A DNA stretch of 64,000 bases from Moraxella nonliquefaciens (GTDB lineage: Bacteria; Pseudomonadota; Gammaproteobacteria; Pseudomonadales; Moraxellaceae): assembly GCF_001679005.1 (NCBI RefSeq), contig NZ_LXTW01000001.1, forward strand, positions 159,698-223,697, given 5' to 3'. A program made the translations under genes and the position numbers. Below the pieces are notes generated by a model. The model saw only the letters and a list, made by a program, of their open reading frames with translations, ran no database searches and was not told the DNA's origin. Shown in pieces: positions 24,314 to 34,991 of the stretch (its first letter is position 1; each line of letters opens with the position of its first letter).

Positions 24314-25116
24314 ACTCCATTATCGCCAGCTGTGCCAGCTTTTAGGTTTTCCAAAAACGGCTGATAGCCATTTTTACCAAGCCAAAATTGTAGCATATTA
24401 TGAACACCACGCCCTGTCAAAGTTGCACCACTAATGCCATTAACTTCTGTGGGTTTGGCAGTGCCTGCTTTGGCGACACCCATGACAACATCGCCGTTGT
24501 CACTGTGAACCTTTTTGTCCACCCATTGAGTACGCCATGACTCTTCGGTAATACGAGAGCCCAAGCCGGGGGTTTCTTTGTGTTCATAGAAATTGACACC
24601 TTTGATGGTGTTAAAGTCATTATCTAAGGTCAGCAGTCCATAGATTTGCCCCCACAGACCTGCCCCATGAAATGGCAGGACAATCATGCCAATCTGACCA
24701 CTGGTGTCTTTGGACAGATATACTTTACTAAACTTAGGCTTACCACCAATGGCAGCAATATCATCTGTCAAGGGCGTACTAAGGGCAGGCGTGCGAGCTG
24801 CTTTGGCGATATCATAGTTTATAATGTCCGTGATGCCTGCCTCTGCCAGTTCTTCATCGGTAGCAAAAGTGCCTGTATCAAGATTGACCATCCTAACTTC
24901 AAAATCAGAAAAACGCTCTGCTACCACACTGTTATTATCGGTAGCAGGGTTGAATTTACCTGTGGCGATGAGCACGTTTTTATTAAAATCTAGGGTGCTG
25001 TTTTGAACTTGTTTGGGTTTTAGCCCCACCGCAACGGCTGACACCATGACTGAACAGACAAGGCACAGCACCAAAGCGGTTACAAGGGTTGTAACATTAC
25101 TGTTTTTGGCTGACAT
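24310..25116 (-). CDS. nqrC: Na+-translocating NADH:quinone reductase subunit C
   Basis: 268 residues with one N-terminal membrane helix and a periplasmic FMN-binding domain. [14 protein letters not shown] near residue 230 holds the SGAT(x)T motif whose Thr covalently carries FMN. It overlaps nqrB by 20 bases. Confidence 0.96.
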   Translation of the reverse strand: MSAKNSNVTTLVTALVLCLVCSVMVSAVAVGLKPKQVQNSTLDFNKNVLIATGKFNPATDNNSVVAERFSDFEVRMVNLDTGTFATDEELAEAGITDIINYDIAKAARTPALSTPLTDDIAAIGGKPKFSKVYLSKDTSGQIGMIVLPFHGAGLWGQIYGLLTLDNDFNTIKGVNFYEHKETPGLGSRITEESWRTQWVDKKVHSDNGDVVMGVAKAGTAKPTEVNGISGATLTGRGVHNMLQFWLGKNGYQPFLENLKAGTAGDNGV

Positions 25117-26350
25117 GAGCTAGTCTCCGTGCTGTTTGACGTTTGATGTTGGCTTGTTTGACAAAATAATCAAATAAGGATGCAAATAGGTTGGCAAACA
25201 AGATGGCAAGCATGATACCCTCTGGAAAAGCAGGGTTTGCCACACGGATGGCCACCGTCATAAATCCAATAAGCAGACCGTAACACCAACGACCGGTGTT
25301 GGTGTGAGCTGCTGAGACAGGATCGGTTGCCATAAAGATTGCACCGAACATGAAACCACCAATGACCAAATGCCAATGTGGAGCAAGACTCGTCATTGGG
25401 TTGGTGTCGCTACCTACCATATTAAAGATAAAGGCGGTTAGCACAAGACCGATAACAGAGCCTGCAACCACACGCCAAGATGCAATTTTGGTATACATGA
25501 GTACCGCACCACCGATTAAGATGGCAAGGGTAGATACCTCACCGATAGAGCCTTGCATGTTGCCAACAAAGGCTTGACCCCAAGAGATGCTTTGACCATA
25601 GGCATCCACAAAGGCATTAGACGGCACACCTGCGGCAGCTTGACCCAATAGGGTAGCACCACTATAACCGTCCACCTTGTTAAGACCTTTAACGGCGGTC
25701 CATACAGCATCGCCTGACATGTAGGCAGGGTAGGCAAAGTATAAGAACGCACGACCTGCCAAGGCGGGGTTCAAAAAGTTCTTGCCAGTACCACCAAAGA
25801 CCTCTTTTGCCACGACCACACCAAAACTTATGCCTAGGGCAACTTGCCACAGGGGTATGTCAGGAGGCAGTGATAGGGCGAATAGGACAGACGTTACAAA
25901 GAAGCCTTCATTGACTTCGTGTCCACGTACCACAGCAAAGATAATCTCCCATAAGATACCGACTGCAAAGGTAACGATATAAATGGGTAAAAATTGCATC
26001 GCCCCATAAACAAAACTTGCCCAAACACTATTTGGGTCATAGCCTGCCATGGCTGTAATGATGGTACGCCAACCTGTGGGAGTAATACCAAAATGTTGAA
26101 TGGCATTTAGGGCTTGAAAGCCGACGTTGTACATGCCCCAAAACATGGCAGGGAAGGTACAAAGCCATACGGTAATCATCATGCGTTTTAGGTCAATACC
26201 ATCACGGACATGAGAGGCACTGTATGTTTGTGAGCTTGGCTGACGAAAAAATGTGTCAAACATCTCAAAAACAGCATAATATTTTTCGTATTTGCCACCT
26301 TTGGTAAAGGACGGCTCCATACGGTCAAAGATATTGTGAATAAATTTCAT
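25097..26350 (-). CDS. nqrB: Na+-translocating NADH:quinone reductase subunit B
   Basis: 417 residues, polytopic membrane subunit that binds a covalent FMN and riboflavin. [15 protein letters not shown] near residue 230 is the flavinylation site. The N-terminal [28 protein letters not shown] matches the family. Three bases separate it from nqrA. Confidence 0.96.
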   Translation of the reverse strand: MKFIHNIFDRMEPSFTKGGKYEKYYAVFEMFDTFFRQPSSQTYSASHVRDGIDLKRMMITVWLCTFPAMFWGMYNVGFQALNAIQHFGITPTGWRTIITAMAGYDPNSVWASFVYGAMQFLPIYIVTFAVGILWEIIFAVVRGHEVNEGFFVTSVLFALSLPPDIPLWQVALGISFGVVVAKEVFGGTGKNFLNPALAGRAFLYFAYPAYMSGDAVWTAVKGLNKVDGYSGATLLGQAAAGVPSNAFVDAYGQSISWGQAFVGNMQGSIGEVSTLAILIGGAVLMYTKIASWRVVAGSVIGLVLTAFIFNMVGSDTNPMTSLAPHWHLVIGGFMFGAIFMATDPVSAAHTNTGRWCYGLLIGFMTVAIRVANPAFPEGIMLAILFANLFASLFDYFVKQANIKRQTARRLAHVSQKQ

Positions 26351-26353
26351 CGT

Positions 26354-27694
26354 TTAGCCTTCCTGCTCAATACGGGTCAAGTTATCACGCAAAATATCAC
26401 CAAACTCATATTTACCTGGCGATACAAAGGTGCAAAGTGCCAAATCTTCTTCATCAAGCTCTAACGCACCAAGCTCTACTGCCTCAACGATATCACCGAT
26501 AATGAGTGAACGCAGCAGCTGAGTGGGTAGGTAGTCCTGAGGCATGATGGTTTCATATGAGCCAATTGGTACCATGGCACGAGGTGAGCCATTGGTTGTG
26601 GTTGTAAAAGCGTACTTTTTATTTTTAAAAAACTGAGAGATATAAATCGGCAGTGTTGAAAAACGGTTGGCACCTAGGGTAAAAAAGTGCATGGCAGGGC
26701 GTTCACGACCTTCGGCAAGCACCGATACCTGATTGTGAAAACGCCCAAGATACGCTACCATACCGCTTGCCTTGCGACCTGATAACACAGAACCTGAGAT
26801 GATGCGATTGTCATTACCAGTTAGTTCACCTTGCGTTAAGGCGTTTAAATCTGCACCACGATGGGTTTTGATGAGGCGTGGCTTACTTACGACCGTACCA
26901 GCTAAGCTGATGGTGCGTTCGGTGTGAATTTTACCTGTGGTAAAGAGTTTACCAATGGCAATCACGTCTTGATAACCGATTGTCCAAACGGTAACGCCAC
27001 GAGCTAAGGGGTGTAAAAAGTGAATGTGTGTGCCTGCGTTACCTGCTGGGTGTACGCCATCAAAACCGTGATACTCAACGCTACCGACAGTATTGGTGAC
27101 CTTGGTTGGGGAAGTTTTGCCATGGCAGACCAGTGTCTTTGGCGATAAGATAGAGATGACCGTAAGACCGTTGTTAAAATCTTCAATATTAGCATTGATG
27201 ATGTCAGTGGGGTCAGCACATAATGGATTGGTGTCGGTTGCGGTAACAAAAATCGCCGATGGTGTGCTGTCAAGCTCAGGGGTACGGCTAAATGGACGGG
27301 TACGAAACGCCGTCCATTCGCCAGCATCGTTTAACTGGGTGATAACCTCTTTACAAGAGAGCTTAGCAAGTGCATCTTTGGCGTGGGCTTTAAAGGTGAT
27401 TTCATCGCCTTGGGAGGCTTCGATGACCAAACTTTCAAAGACACGTCGTTCGCCACGGTTGATGGCGACGACTTTACCTGATACAGGGGCGGTATATTTG
27501 ACCCCCACACGTTTTTTATCTTCAAACACCACCTGCCCTTTGGCGACTGTATCGCCCTCCTTGACGTGCATGGTCGGACGCATACCGATATAATCATAAC
27601 CGATAAGGGCGACGTGGGCGGGTGTGTGTTCGCTAATTTCTTTGGCAGGCTCGCCTGTGATAGGCAAATTGAGCCCCTTTTTTATGGTAATCAT
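26354..27694 (-). CDS. nqrA: Na+-translocating NADH:quinone reductase subunit A
   Basis: 446 residues from ATG 27694, which gives the usual MITIKKGLNLPITGEP start and the family's normal length; the longer frame to 27748 would add 18 unrelated residues. NqrA is the cytoplasmic quinone-interacting subunit and the first gene of nqrABCDEF. The visible RBS is weak (GAGTGAG). Confidence 0.96.
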   Translation of the reverse strand: MITIKKGLNLPITGEPAKEISEHTPAHVALIGYDYIGMRPTMHVKEGDTVAKGQVVFEDKKRVGVKYTAPVSGKVVAINRGERRVFESLVIEASQGDEITFKAHAKDALAKLSCKEVITQLNDAGEWTAFRTRPFSRTPELDSTPSAIFVTATDTNPLCADPTDIINANIEDFNNGLTVISILSPKTLVCHGKTSPTKVTNTVGSVEYHGFDGVHPAGNAGTHIHFLHPLARGVTVWTIGYQDVIAIGKLFTTGKIHTERTISLAGTVVSKPRLIKTHRGADLNALTQGELTGNDNRIISGSVLSGRKASGMVAYLGRFHNQVSVLAEGRERPAMHFFTLGANRFSTLPIYISQFFKNKKYAFTTTTNGSPRAMVPIGSYETIMPQDYLPTQLLRSLIIGDIVEAVELGALELDEEDLALCTFVSPGKYEFGDILRDNLTRIEQEG

Positions 27695-28171
27695 AAGCGG
27701 ATACTCACTCTTGGGGAATGACCATACCAGACTCCTGTTGGTACACACGAGAGCTTTAACGCTGACCTTAGACTCCTTAACAACACGTTAATGCTTGTAG
27801 TTACAGTGGCGACTGGCTACCTGTTTTGATGAACGTTTGGGGCGTATTAATTAAAAATCCAGATGAATAAGGCTTAATAATAAAGACCAAATAACAAAGT
27901 CATGCTCAAAGCCATGCTTCATGGCCGCCATCATCATGTTTGATTTAACACGTTCCAATAATCGCTCTCTTGCCCAAATTAGGCATGAAAATCTTATCTA
28001 TTATACGCTAAACTTTGATAAATTTACACAAATTTTTGATAAATATTAAGCTTGTTGGCACATTGTTGTGATTGTATCAAAAAAGCGTGAGATAAAATAT
28101 GAGATAGAGTGAGACATTATTTTGGCAAATGATAATTGTTTATCAAAAAACTAAGTTTGTCTGTTCTGATT
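27695..28171. other. Leader and promoter region of nqr
   Basis: 477 bases without a credible gene. On the minus strand a good -10 (TATAAT at 28000-28005) lies about 300 bases before nqrA, so nqr would have a long 5' leader. I see no clear -35 and no recognised riboswitch. A short ATGGC-C-GCCAT palindrome lies near 27919. Confidence 0.5.
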
Positions 28172-28618
28172 TTAACCAAAACGAAAAAATGCCCCATTGA
28201 TGACAAATGCCACACTCCACAAGCAAATTAAACCTACATGAATGCCCATGATTGTTAGAGTGTTCTTGTTGTGTGTGCCATTTTCTAGTTTTTTGATTAT
28301 CCTAAATCTGGCGTGCAAGGCGGTTAATATTGTTAAGATGAGCCATGTTAATTTGCCATGTACAAGGGCGGTCAGTATCCCCATATTTTGCCCCCAAAGC
28401 GATGGAGGTAATAAGGTGATTAGCATATAAAATCCTGTGATGATTTGCACACCAAGAGCGGTCATGCCCAAAGGTTCATAACTTTTTTCAAAGGCTAAAA
28501 ATCCTGCTGTATCATTTTGGCGGATAAAATCAGGCATCAGACGTATGAGTAAATATAAATGTCCACCTACCCAAATGCTGGCACCAAATAAATGCAAAAT
28601 CAAAGCAATTTTATACAT
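28172..28618 (-). CDS. CopD-like membrane protein
   Basis: 148 residues from ATG 28618. Four hydrophobic helices with conserved His (LILHLFGASIWVGGHLYLL, then LVHGKLTWLILTIL and HARFRIIKKL) match the CopD/DUF2269-like family of small heme- or copper-associated membrane proteins. The first helix pattern HxxG.xxWxGG is typical. A role in copper or heme handling is likely but not proven. It is a single gene with a weak RBS. Confidence 0.7.
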   Translation of the reverse strand: MYKIALILHLFGASIWVGGHLYLLIRLMPDFIRQNDTAGFLAFEKSYEPLGMTALGVQIITGFYMLITLLPPSLWGQNMGILTALVHGKLTWLILTILTALHARFRIIKKLENGTHNKNTLTIMGIHVGLICLWSVAFVINGAFFRFG

Positions 28619-28705
28619 GGTTTTTTCCAAGGGCTAAAATCAATATGGCAAAATGATTGGGGTTTTTATCTGTTGGGTGTGATTTTTTAAATATCTTTTA
28701 AAAAT

Positions 28706-29572
28706 CTACTTTCTTCGTCCCTTTCTAAATATAAATGGGTCATGATAAAAATCAGTGTTTTGATTGTCCCAAAAATACGGCACGCCCAAAATCGGCAAAG
28801 GATTTAATTGGCGTGGGGTTGTACCTTCTTTTAAAAAATGGGTTAAATAATCAGACAAATCATCATCTAAGATGATCAGTTGTTCATTGAGTGGTTTTTT
28901 AAAAAATGATGAATCTGTTTTGATGACGAGTGCATGACTGCATAAAGATTTATAAGGATGGATGAGTTGTTCTAATAAGGCATGACCAAATATAAAAACT
29001 TTGGCTTTTTTATCATCAAAATGATACTCATCGCACGTTTTACCATCATTTGCCCAATATTGGCGGTTATCTATCAGGCATGTTTGCCAATTAAAGTCGC
29101 CCAAGCCCTGTCCGATGGCATGACCAATGTCATCATCGGCCACCACAAGTACCGCCCCATTTTCATCAAAAACGGTGATGGTATCTCGCACACGGTTGCG
29201 TTTATTGGCGGTGGTATCATCATTCATGTGTGTCAAATGTTTGGCGTTTAGTAGGGATTTGGTTTTGGGAAATGCTGACCACACGCACGCCCCAAACCAG
29301 TCGTGTAGATTGTCCCTTGTGGGGATTTTGTGGTATTGCCCGATATGGCTTTCATAGGCCATACCGTGTTCTAGCTCGTTTTGGTGGGTAAAGCTTAGGG
29401 GGTGATTTTGGTGATTTTTAAGGTGAATGTTATTGTTGGTAAAATACTCGTTAAGCCACTCAAAAAGTGGCAGGGCAGGGCGTTTAGCAAATGCTTGATG
29501 TATGGGCAGATAAGGGCTAAGCCAAGGAGCAGATGGGTCAATGGTGGCAAAGTTTTGTAAAAAGTTGGGCAT
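28706..29572 (-). CDS. DUF3025 family protein
   Basis: About 288 residues. The block IPTRDNLHDWFGACVWSAFPKTK and RNRVRDTITVFDENGAVLVV is the signature of DUF3025, a conserved proteobacterial protein without known function. The ATG at 29572 is preferred over the TTG three codons earlier; neither has a strong RBS. It has no signal peptide. Confidence 0.85.
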   Translation of the reverse strand: MPNFLQNFATIDPSAPWLSPYLPIHQAFAKRPALPLFEWLNEYFTNNNIHLKNHQNHPLSFTHQNELEHGMAYESHIGQYHKIPTRDNLHDWFGACVWSAFPKTKSLLNAKHLTHMNDDTTANKRNRVRDTITVFDENGAVLVVADDDIGHAIGQGLGDFNWQTCLIDNRQYWANDGKTCDEYHFDDKKAKVFIFGHALLEQLIHPYKSLCSHALVIKTDSSFFKKPLNEQLIILDDDLSDYLTHFLKEGTTPRQLNPLPILGVPYFWDNQNTDFYHDPFIFRKGRRK

Positions 29573-29729
29573 GACAGACAAAAACAGTAAATGGTAAAAT
29601 CATCGTGAGCATAACACATTTTGCAAGCTTTGGGTAGTCAGCTGTTAGGGGTATGGGATATCATAAAAAAACTTGCATATTTTTGTACTTGCGTTTAATA
29701 TGGCGATTATTTATAAAGATGAGTGTATC

Positions 29730-30113
29730 ATGATGACCCTATCTAAAACATTGACCCCCAAATTGATGGCATTGACACTGATTGGCACATTAGCACTGTC
29801 AGGCTGTTCGGTATTTCGTGTGTATACCATTGACCTACCCCAAGGCACACCCATCACATCAGCTCAGGCAGCACAGGTGCAAGTGGGCATGAGTGCCGAT
29901 CAAGTCATGTATCTGCTTGGCAGTCCTGCCATGAAAGACACACTAAATCCAAATCGTTTTGATTATCTGTATGACTATACCGCAGGTACTGATGGCAAGC
30001 GTTCGGGCAAACAAGACGTCAAAAACGCCAATCAGTATCTGTCTGTATTCTTTGAAAATGGGCGTGTGGTGCGTATTACAGGGCGTGAATCTTTGCCCAT
30101 GACAAATCACTAA
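29730..30113 (+). CDS. bamE: Outer membrane assembly lipoprotein BamE (OmlA)
   Basis: 127 residues from ATG 29730. The lipoprotein signal ends in ALSGC near residue 25. The body VQVGMSADQVMYLLGSPAMKD and YLYDYTAG is the SmpA/OmlA fold of BamE, which helps the Bam complex insert outer-membrane proteins. Its stop overlaps the end of the convergent rnfH gene by 4 bases. Divergence from the fur gene, common in pseudomonads, is not seen here. Confidence 0.92.
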   Translation: MMTLSKTLTPKLMALTLIGTLALSGCSVFRVYTIDLPQGTPITSAQAAQVQVGMSADQVMYLLGSPAMKDTLNPNRFDYLYDYTAGTDGKRSGKQDVKNANQYLSVFFENGRVVRITGRESLPMTNH

Positions 30114-30463
30114 TCAGCTTGACGGGAGGGCCCATGCTTTTTTAGACGAACATTGGATTTGGATTTGCGTCGTGCCATAGGGTCATACGATAAAGGGCGA
30201 TAAATCTCAACCCTATCGCCATCTGATAACACTGTATCTAGGCGTTTTTTTTGGCTATATATGCCAACATACCATGCTTTATGGGTGGGGTTGGCATTCA
30301 TATGTGCATCACACCACGCCCCAAAGTCTATAAAAGTAGGTAGGCTAATCCAGTCTGCATGGACTAGGGCTTGATATAGGGTAGTTCCATCAGGCAATCT
30401 AAGCTCGTGATAATACTGTCTGTCCGTGTCAGCATATGCCAAAGCGATATTTATTATAGCCAT
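30110..30463 (-). CDS. rnfH: RnfH/RatB family ubiquitin-fold protein (UPF0125)
   Basis: 117 residues from ATG 30463. IALAYADTDRQYYHELRLPDGTTLYQAL and VGIYSQKKRLDTVLSDGDRVEIYRPL are the two halves of the RnfH beta-grasp domain; YRPLSYDPMARR is the usual C-terminal sequence. It is commonly found by bamE. Its start overlaps the transporter gene upstream by 10 bases. Function: toxin-antitoxin or Rnf-linked roles have been proposed; unresolved. Confidence 0.85.
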   Translation of the reverse strand: MAIINIALAYADTDRQYYHELRLPDGTTLYQALVHADWISLPTFIDFGAWCDAHMNANPTHKAWYVGIYSQKKRLDTVLSDGDRVEIYRPLSYDPMARRKSKSNVRLKKHGPSRQAD

Positions 30464-31545
30464 TGTCCAACCCAGCCAATGAGTGCAATAATAATGGCAA
30501 GTGGCACACCAATACGCATCAATACACGCCAAACGTTATAACGTCCTTCGCTTTTAAAATTGAAAGTTTTGCGTAAGTGGCTGATTTTCATAATAAAACC
30601 AGAAAATATCGCCAAGATGATGACTGTCAAGAGACTGATGAATACCAGCATCATTAGGGTGATATTGGCAGGCAAGGCAGATAACAGCATGGCAAGCACG
30701 ATGCCTGTGGATATGCCCTTGATGAGTCCAAGGCGGATTTTAAGTTCACCGATGGCGTAGTATAGCAAAAAGCTGGTGATGAATAACATGCCCACGCCAG
30801 TTACGGCAAAGGATGTTGGCGTAACAAAGGCACTGCCAACCAACAGAGCAAACGCTCCAAAGATGAGCTGAGTAAGCCAAATGGGTAATATCAATCCTGA
30901 TAGGGGTTTTTTGTTGTGCTGTCCCATGACTTGTCGGGTCATCTCCACACTTAAAAACCAGTATAACCCTGTACCCACTCCAACTGACAACAGTGCCAAA
31001 GAAACCGCTCTTGCCCACTCGCCAAGCGATACAGATGTGATGATAGGTACACTCACACCACCAGATAGACCACCATCAAAGAGTGAAATAAGACCACCTA
31101 TGACAACGACGATGACCCCAGCTCCAAGCAGGCGAGTTTTGAGCAAACTTAAAATGAGTGCTACCACCATCACCCCTGCACTAAGACCAATACTGGGTAC
31201 GCCAAGGTCAAACTGTGGTAGGTGTTGATGCAGTCCTGTGCCAATGCGTGCGGTCATCGTGGCACTAATGAGTAGTGAGACCAACACCGACAATCCTGCA
31301 AAGACTCGCCACGTCATCTTAGCATCAGCTTCACGAGTGAGCTTTTGCATGCCAAGCCATACGCCATCGCCGCTGCGAGCAGATAGGGCAAATTCGGCAA
31401 ATAAGACCGGCAATCCTACCACAAGCATGGCAATCACCCACAACAACCAAAAGTCCAGCTCATGAGCCATGCTGGGAGCAATCTGATGGGCGAACAAAAG
31501 TGGTAAGGCACATGCCACAAAAAACACAGTATAACGAGATAACAT
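30454..31545 (-). CDS. SNF-type (neurotransmitter:sodium symporter-like) membrane protein
   Basis: About 363 residues from ATG 31545; the longer frame to 31629 starts in a terminator. I count about 10-11 hydrophobic helices. VGLPVLFAEFALSARSGDG resembles the TM2 signature of bacterial Na+-dependent NSS/SNF transporters (GxPxxxxEFAxG). The usual first helix with the Na+-binding unwound segment is not recognisable, so transport activity is uncertain. It overlaps rnfH. Confidence 0.5.
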   Translation of the reverse strand: MLSRYTVFFVACALPLLFAHQIAPSMAHELDFWLLWVIAMLVVGLPVLFAEFALSARSGDGVWLGMQKLTREADAKMTWRVFAGLSVLVSLLISATMTARIGTGLHQHLPQFDLGVPSIGLSAGVMVVALILSLLKTRLLGAGVIVVVIGGLISLFDGGLSGGVSVPIITSVSLGEWARAVSLALLSVGVGTGLYWFLSVEMTRQVMGQHNKKPLSGLILPIWLTQLIFGAFALLVGSAFVTPTSFAVTGVGMLFITSFLLYYAIGELKIRLGLIKGISTGIVLAMLLSALPANITLMMLVFISLLTVIILAIFSGFIMKISHLRKTFNFKSEGRYNVWRVLMRIGVPLAIIIALIGWVGQWL

Positions 31546-31614
31546 AACAAGCTCTGGTTGGGTTGTTAAAGATGGGTGAGAATAATCAAAAGCCAAGCTA
31601 AAACCAAGCAACGA

Positions 31615-31641
31615 TAAAACCCCAATCAAGGGGTTTTATTA
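31615..31641 (-). terminator. Terminator after cytochrome c4
   Basis: AAAACCCC and GGGGTTTT stem around a 6-base loop, 24 bases past the cytochrome stop on the minus strand. Confidence 0.8.
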
Positions 31642-31664
31642 TTAACACCTCTAAACCTGACAAA

Positions 31665-32366
31665 TCAGTGAACGGCACTGATGAATTCAGAAAGCATCTT
31701 AATGTCTTTATCGGACAGTTTGGCCGCCACGATTTGCATCATGCCTTTTTCGCCTTTTTTGGCAGAGTCATTGGTGCGAGTTTGCTCTGCCATAAGACCT
31801 TCATCTTCACGACCTGCGGCACGAAACAGTTTTAGCTGGGTTGAGATATAAGTGGCATGCTGACCACCAATACGTGGGAATGCTGCCCAGTCATTACCTG
31901 CACCTTTGGGGTCATGACATCCTGCACAAGGGATGATACCACGGCTTTTGTCGCCACCTAGGTAGAGTTTTTGGGCGGCGGCGTTCGTGGCTTTGTTGCC
32001 ATAAGCAGGCAGCCACGGCGCTTGACTGGCGTAGTAACCTGCCACATTAGCGAGGTCTTGTTGGGTGAGTCCTGTTAGTTGGGCTTGCATAATGCCATTT
32101 TTCCTGGCACCTGTTTTAAAATCTACCAGTTGTTTATATAGGTATTTGATGTTCTGACCGCCCAAATTTGGCTGAGCTGGGGCGACTGAAACACCGTTAG
32201 CACCATGGCAAGCAGCACAATTGGCATCCACGATGGCTTTTCCTGCTTCTATGTCAAAAGCAGGAACGGTTGGAGCGGCGGTGGCGGTCAATGTAACAAA
32301 ACCAAAACCTGTGGCGAGCAACATTTTAGCTAGCATGGCTTTGGGTGACAAATTCATGGCTTTCAT
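31665..32366 (-). CDS. Cytochrome c4-like diheme protein
   Basis: 233 residues with a signal peptide (cleavage near TATAAP) and two c-type heme sites, CAACH near residue 56 and CAGCH near 148, each followed by a distal Met segment (NGIMQAQ; GEKGMMQ). The two-domain repeat and length fit cytochrome c4, a periplasmic electron carrier to terminal oxidases. AGGAAATTG lies before the ATG. Divergent from engB. Confidence 0.92.
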   Translation of the reverse strand: MKAMNLSPKAMLAKMLLATGFGFVTLTATAAPTVPAFDIEAGKAIVDANCAACHGANGVSVAPAQPNLGGQNIKYLYKQLVDFKTGARKNGIMQAQLTGLTQQDLANVAGYYASQAPWLPAYGNKATNAAAQKLYLGGDKSRGIIPCAGCHDPKGAGNDWAAFPRIGGQHATYISTQLKLFRAAGREDEGLMAEQTRTNDSAKKGEKGMMQIVAAKLSDKDIKMLSEFISAVH

Positions 32367-32807
32367 AACAATTTCCTACTAACTTCGGGGCATATTCCCG
32401 TGTCTTGGGTTTTGTATTTTTTATTTGGCTTGTATAAAGTCAAATTGGTAAATATTGTCTATTATAACAAGACTTCACTAAATTTTCCTACAAAAATTGT
32501 GGTTTTGGCAACATTTTTTTGCAAACAGATGGCATTTTAACAAAAAACCATCAAATTATTTACTCACAATTTGCTAAAAGTTGTCAAAATCAAGGCATCA
32601 GCCCAAAAGGCGGACATATCTTGATTCATCTTTGAAATTGACATTGGTACATATTTGACACATTTCATTGATACAATTTTTATCAATTTATCACAAATAT
32701 TTGTCAATCATAACAAATGCAATTGATTGGCTGTGTTGGTTTTTATCGCTATTTTATCGCTTTCATGATACACTATTTGTCTCATTTAGTATGTGTATTT
32801 TAATATC
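32367..32807. other. Divergent intergenic region, cytochrome c4 / engB
   Basis: 441 AT-rich bases. An extended -10 (TGTTATAAT, minus strand, hexamer at 32461-32466) suits the cytochrome gene. Many TTTATCAA/TTGACA-like words occur on the engB side without one clear promoter. No gene is seen. Confidence 0.45.
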
Positions 32808-33497
32808 ATGACCACCACCGATTATCAAAAAATCATTCGCCAAACCGTCTTTTCGCTCTCCGCCCCAACACTCAAACTTTGCCCACCCGATATGGGTTTT
32901 GAGGTGGCATTTGCAGGGCGTTCTAATGCTGGTAAATCGTCCGCCATCAACACCATCACCCACCAAAAACAGCTTGCTCGTTCATCAAAAACCCCAGGGC
33001 GGACGCAGATGATTAATTTTTTTAATGTTGGTTCGGCGTATGGTCGCATCGTGGATTTGCCCGGTTATGGTTATGCTCAGGTGCCAGAGAAAATGAAAAT
33101 CAAATGGCAAAAAGAACTTGAAAATTATCTCATTCACCGTAAAAGTCTGACAGGGCTTATTTTATTGACCGACATCCGCCATCCTTTAAAGTATTTTGAT
33201 GAACAAATGCTTCATTGGGCAAAGGATGGTGAGTTGCCTGTTCATGTGCTGCTGACCAAAGCAGATAAATTAAAACGTGGTGCTGCCAAAACCGCTCTTT
33301 TGCATACCAAAAAACAACTGCACGCCTTAGAATTGCCATTTTCTATTCAGCTGTTTTCAGCATTAAATAAAGAAGGGCTTGATGAATTGGCGGACGTACT
33401 TGGTCATTGGTTACATTTGGACGAAAACCTAAATTTAGATAATACAGATTTAACCCATGACAATTTGATACATGACAAATTGGATAATCAAAGTTAA
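32808..33497 (+). CDS. engB: Ribosome biogenesis GTPase EngB (YihA/YsxC)
   Basis: 229 residues. GTPase motifs: G1 AGRSNAGKSS near residue 36, G2/G3 TPGRTQMINFF and VDLPGYGYA, and G4 LTKADK. EngB assists 50S subunit assembly. It is longer than the ~200-residue norm because of a repetitive Asp/Asn/Leu-rich tail after residue 205. Start ATG 32808 gives the family-like N-terminus. Confidence 0.95.
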   Translation: MTTTDYQKIIRQTVFSLSAPTLKLCPPDMGFEVAFAGRSNAGKSSAINTITHQKQLARSSKTPGRTQMINFFNVGSAYGRIVDLPGYGYAQVPEKMKIKWQKELENYLIHRKSLTGLILLTDIRHPLKYFDEQMLHWAKDGELPVHVLLTKADKLKRGAAKTALLHTKKQLHALELPFSIQLFSALNKEGLDELADVLGHWLHLDENLNLDNTDLTHDNLIHDKLDNQS

Positions 33498-33591
33498 ATA
33501 ATAATTAACCATGTTTAAATAAAAATCAAAAGGAAAATCAATTCACTCAATCTAAAATTTACAATCATCATTTAAATCAAAAAGGTAAAAA

Positions 33592-34440
33592 ATGACAGGC
33601 ATTTTATATATCGTTGCTACCCCCATTGGCAATTTGAGTGATATGACAGAACGGGCAATTGATGTCCTAAAATCTGTGGACGTGATAGCCTGTGAAGATA
33701 CACGCACCAGTGGCAAATTATTGAGTTTTTTTAACATATCCACGCCTACCACTGCCTATCATGAGCATAATGCTGACACACAGACGACACGGCTGATAGA
33801 GCGATTGCAAGGCGGTCAATCCGTTGCCCTGATTTCGGATGCTGGCACGCCACTCATATCTGACCCCGGTTATCGTCTGGTCAAGGCGTGTCATGATGAG
33901 AGCATCACAGCCGTGCCGATTGTGGGGGCGTGTGCGGTCATCGGAGCGTTATCTGTGGCAGGTTTGCCCTCTGATAAGTTTAGCTTTGTGGGGTTTTTGC
34001 CTGCCAAGCAACATGGACGGATAGAGACCTTAAAGGCGTATCAGACCCATCGTGATACCTTGATTTTTTATGAAGCACCGCACCGCATTGTGGATTGTCT
34101 GTCTGATATGGCAGAAATATTTGGCGACAAGCGAGAAGCCACACTGTGCCGTGAGATTAGCAAAACCTTTGAGACGATAAAAAAATTACCGCTGTCTGAT
34201 TTATTGGCATTTGTAAAAAATGACCCCAACCAACAGCGTGGCGAGATTGTGCTGGTTGTGGCGGGAAATACCCAAAAAGAACAAAAGGCAGATTATGATG
34301 AATGGCTACTTGCCATCGCCAAAGAATTGCCACCAAAAAAAGCAAGTGCGATCGTGGCGGATGTATTGGGCATCAAAAAAAGTGTGGTCTATGATAGGCT
34401 GCTTGTATTACAAAAATCATCAAATGGTAAGGCTTCATGA
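33592..34440 (+). CDS. rsmI: 16S rRNA (cytidine-1402-2'-O)-methyltransferase RsmI
   Basis: 282 residues. The N-terminal LYIVATPIGNLSDMTERAIDVLK and CEDTRTSGKLL, then SDAGTPLISDPGYRLV, are the hallmarks of the RsmI tetrapyrrole-methylase fold. It methylates C1402 of 16S rRNA with SAM. AAAGGTAAAAA lies before the ATG. It begins a run with yqeY and ltaE. Confidence 0.96.
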   Translation: MTGILYIVATPIGNLSDMTERAIDVLKSVDVIACEDTRTSGKLLSFFNISTPTTAYHEHNADTQTTRLIERLQGGQSVALISDAGTPLISDPGYRLVKACHDESITAVPIVGACAVIGALSVAGLPSDKFSFVGFLPAKQHGRIETLKAYQTHRDTLIFYEAPHRIVDCLSDMAEIFGDKREATLCREISKTFETIKKLPLSDLLAFVKNDPNQQRGEIVLVVAGNTQKEQKADYDEWLLAIAKELPPKKASAIVADVLGIKKSVVYDRLLVLQKSSNGKAS

Positions 34441-34529
34441 TATTTTAGGATGACTCAAATATGACCATATTGACATCGCAAATTTATCACAAATTTGATA
34501 CAATAGACCATTTTCAACAGGAGATACCC

Positions 34530-34991
34530 ATGACGACCCTAAAAACCACCCTAACCGACACCATCAAAACCGCCATGAAAGCCAAAGAGATGGATAAGGT
34601 AAAGGTATTGCGTAATGTCCAAGCCGTCATCAAACAGGTGGAGATTGATGGCAGAGAAGGGGAGCAAGGTGAGCTTGATGACAAAGACGTACTGGCAATC
34701 TTGCAAAAACAAATCAAACAACGCCAAGAGTCTTTGGGCATTTATACCGCTAATGGACGTGATGATTTGGCACAAAAAGAGCGTTTTGAGATTGATGTCA
34801 TTTCCGCCTTTTTGCCCGAGCAGTTGTCCGATGACAAGCTTGCCGTCATCATTTATGAAACCATCAACGAGCTTAACGCATCTGGCATGAAAGACATGGG
34901 GCGTGTGATGAGCACTGTCAAGGACAAAACCACAGGACAAGCCGACCCTGCCATCATTTCAGGACTGGTTAAAAAGGCATTGACTGCATGA
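34530..34991 (+). CDS. yqeY: GatB/YqeY domain protein
   Basis: 153 residues from ATG 34530 (AGGAG 8 bases upstream; the frame from 34461 has none). KAKEMDKVKVLRNVQAVIKQVEID and the C-terminal GRVMSTVKDKTTGQADPAIISGLVK match YqeY, a helical protein resembling the tRNA-binding tail of GatB. Its cellular role is unclear. The stop overlaps ltaE as ATGA. Confidence 0.93.
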   Translation: MTTLKTTLTDTIKTAMKAKEMDKVKVLRNVQAVIKQVEIDGREGEQGELDDKDVLAILQKQIKQRQESLGIYTANGRDDLAQKERFEIDVISAFLPEQLSDDKLAVIIYETINELNASGMKDMGRVMSTVKDKTTGQADPAIISGLVKKALTA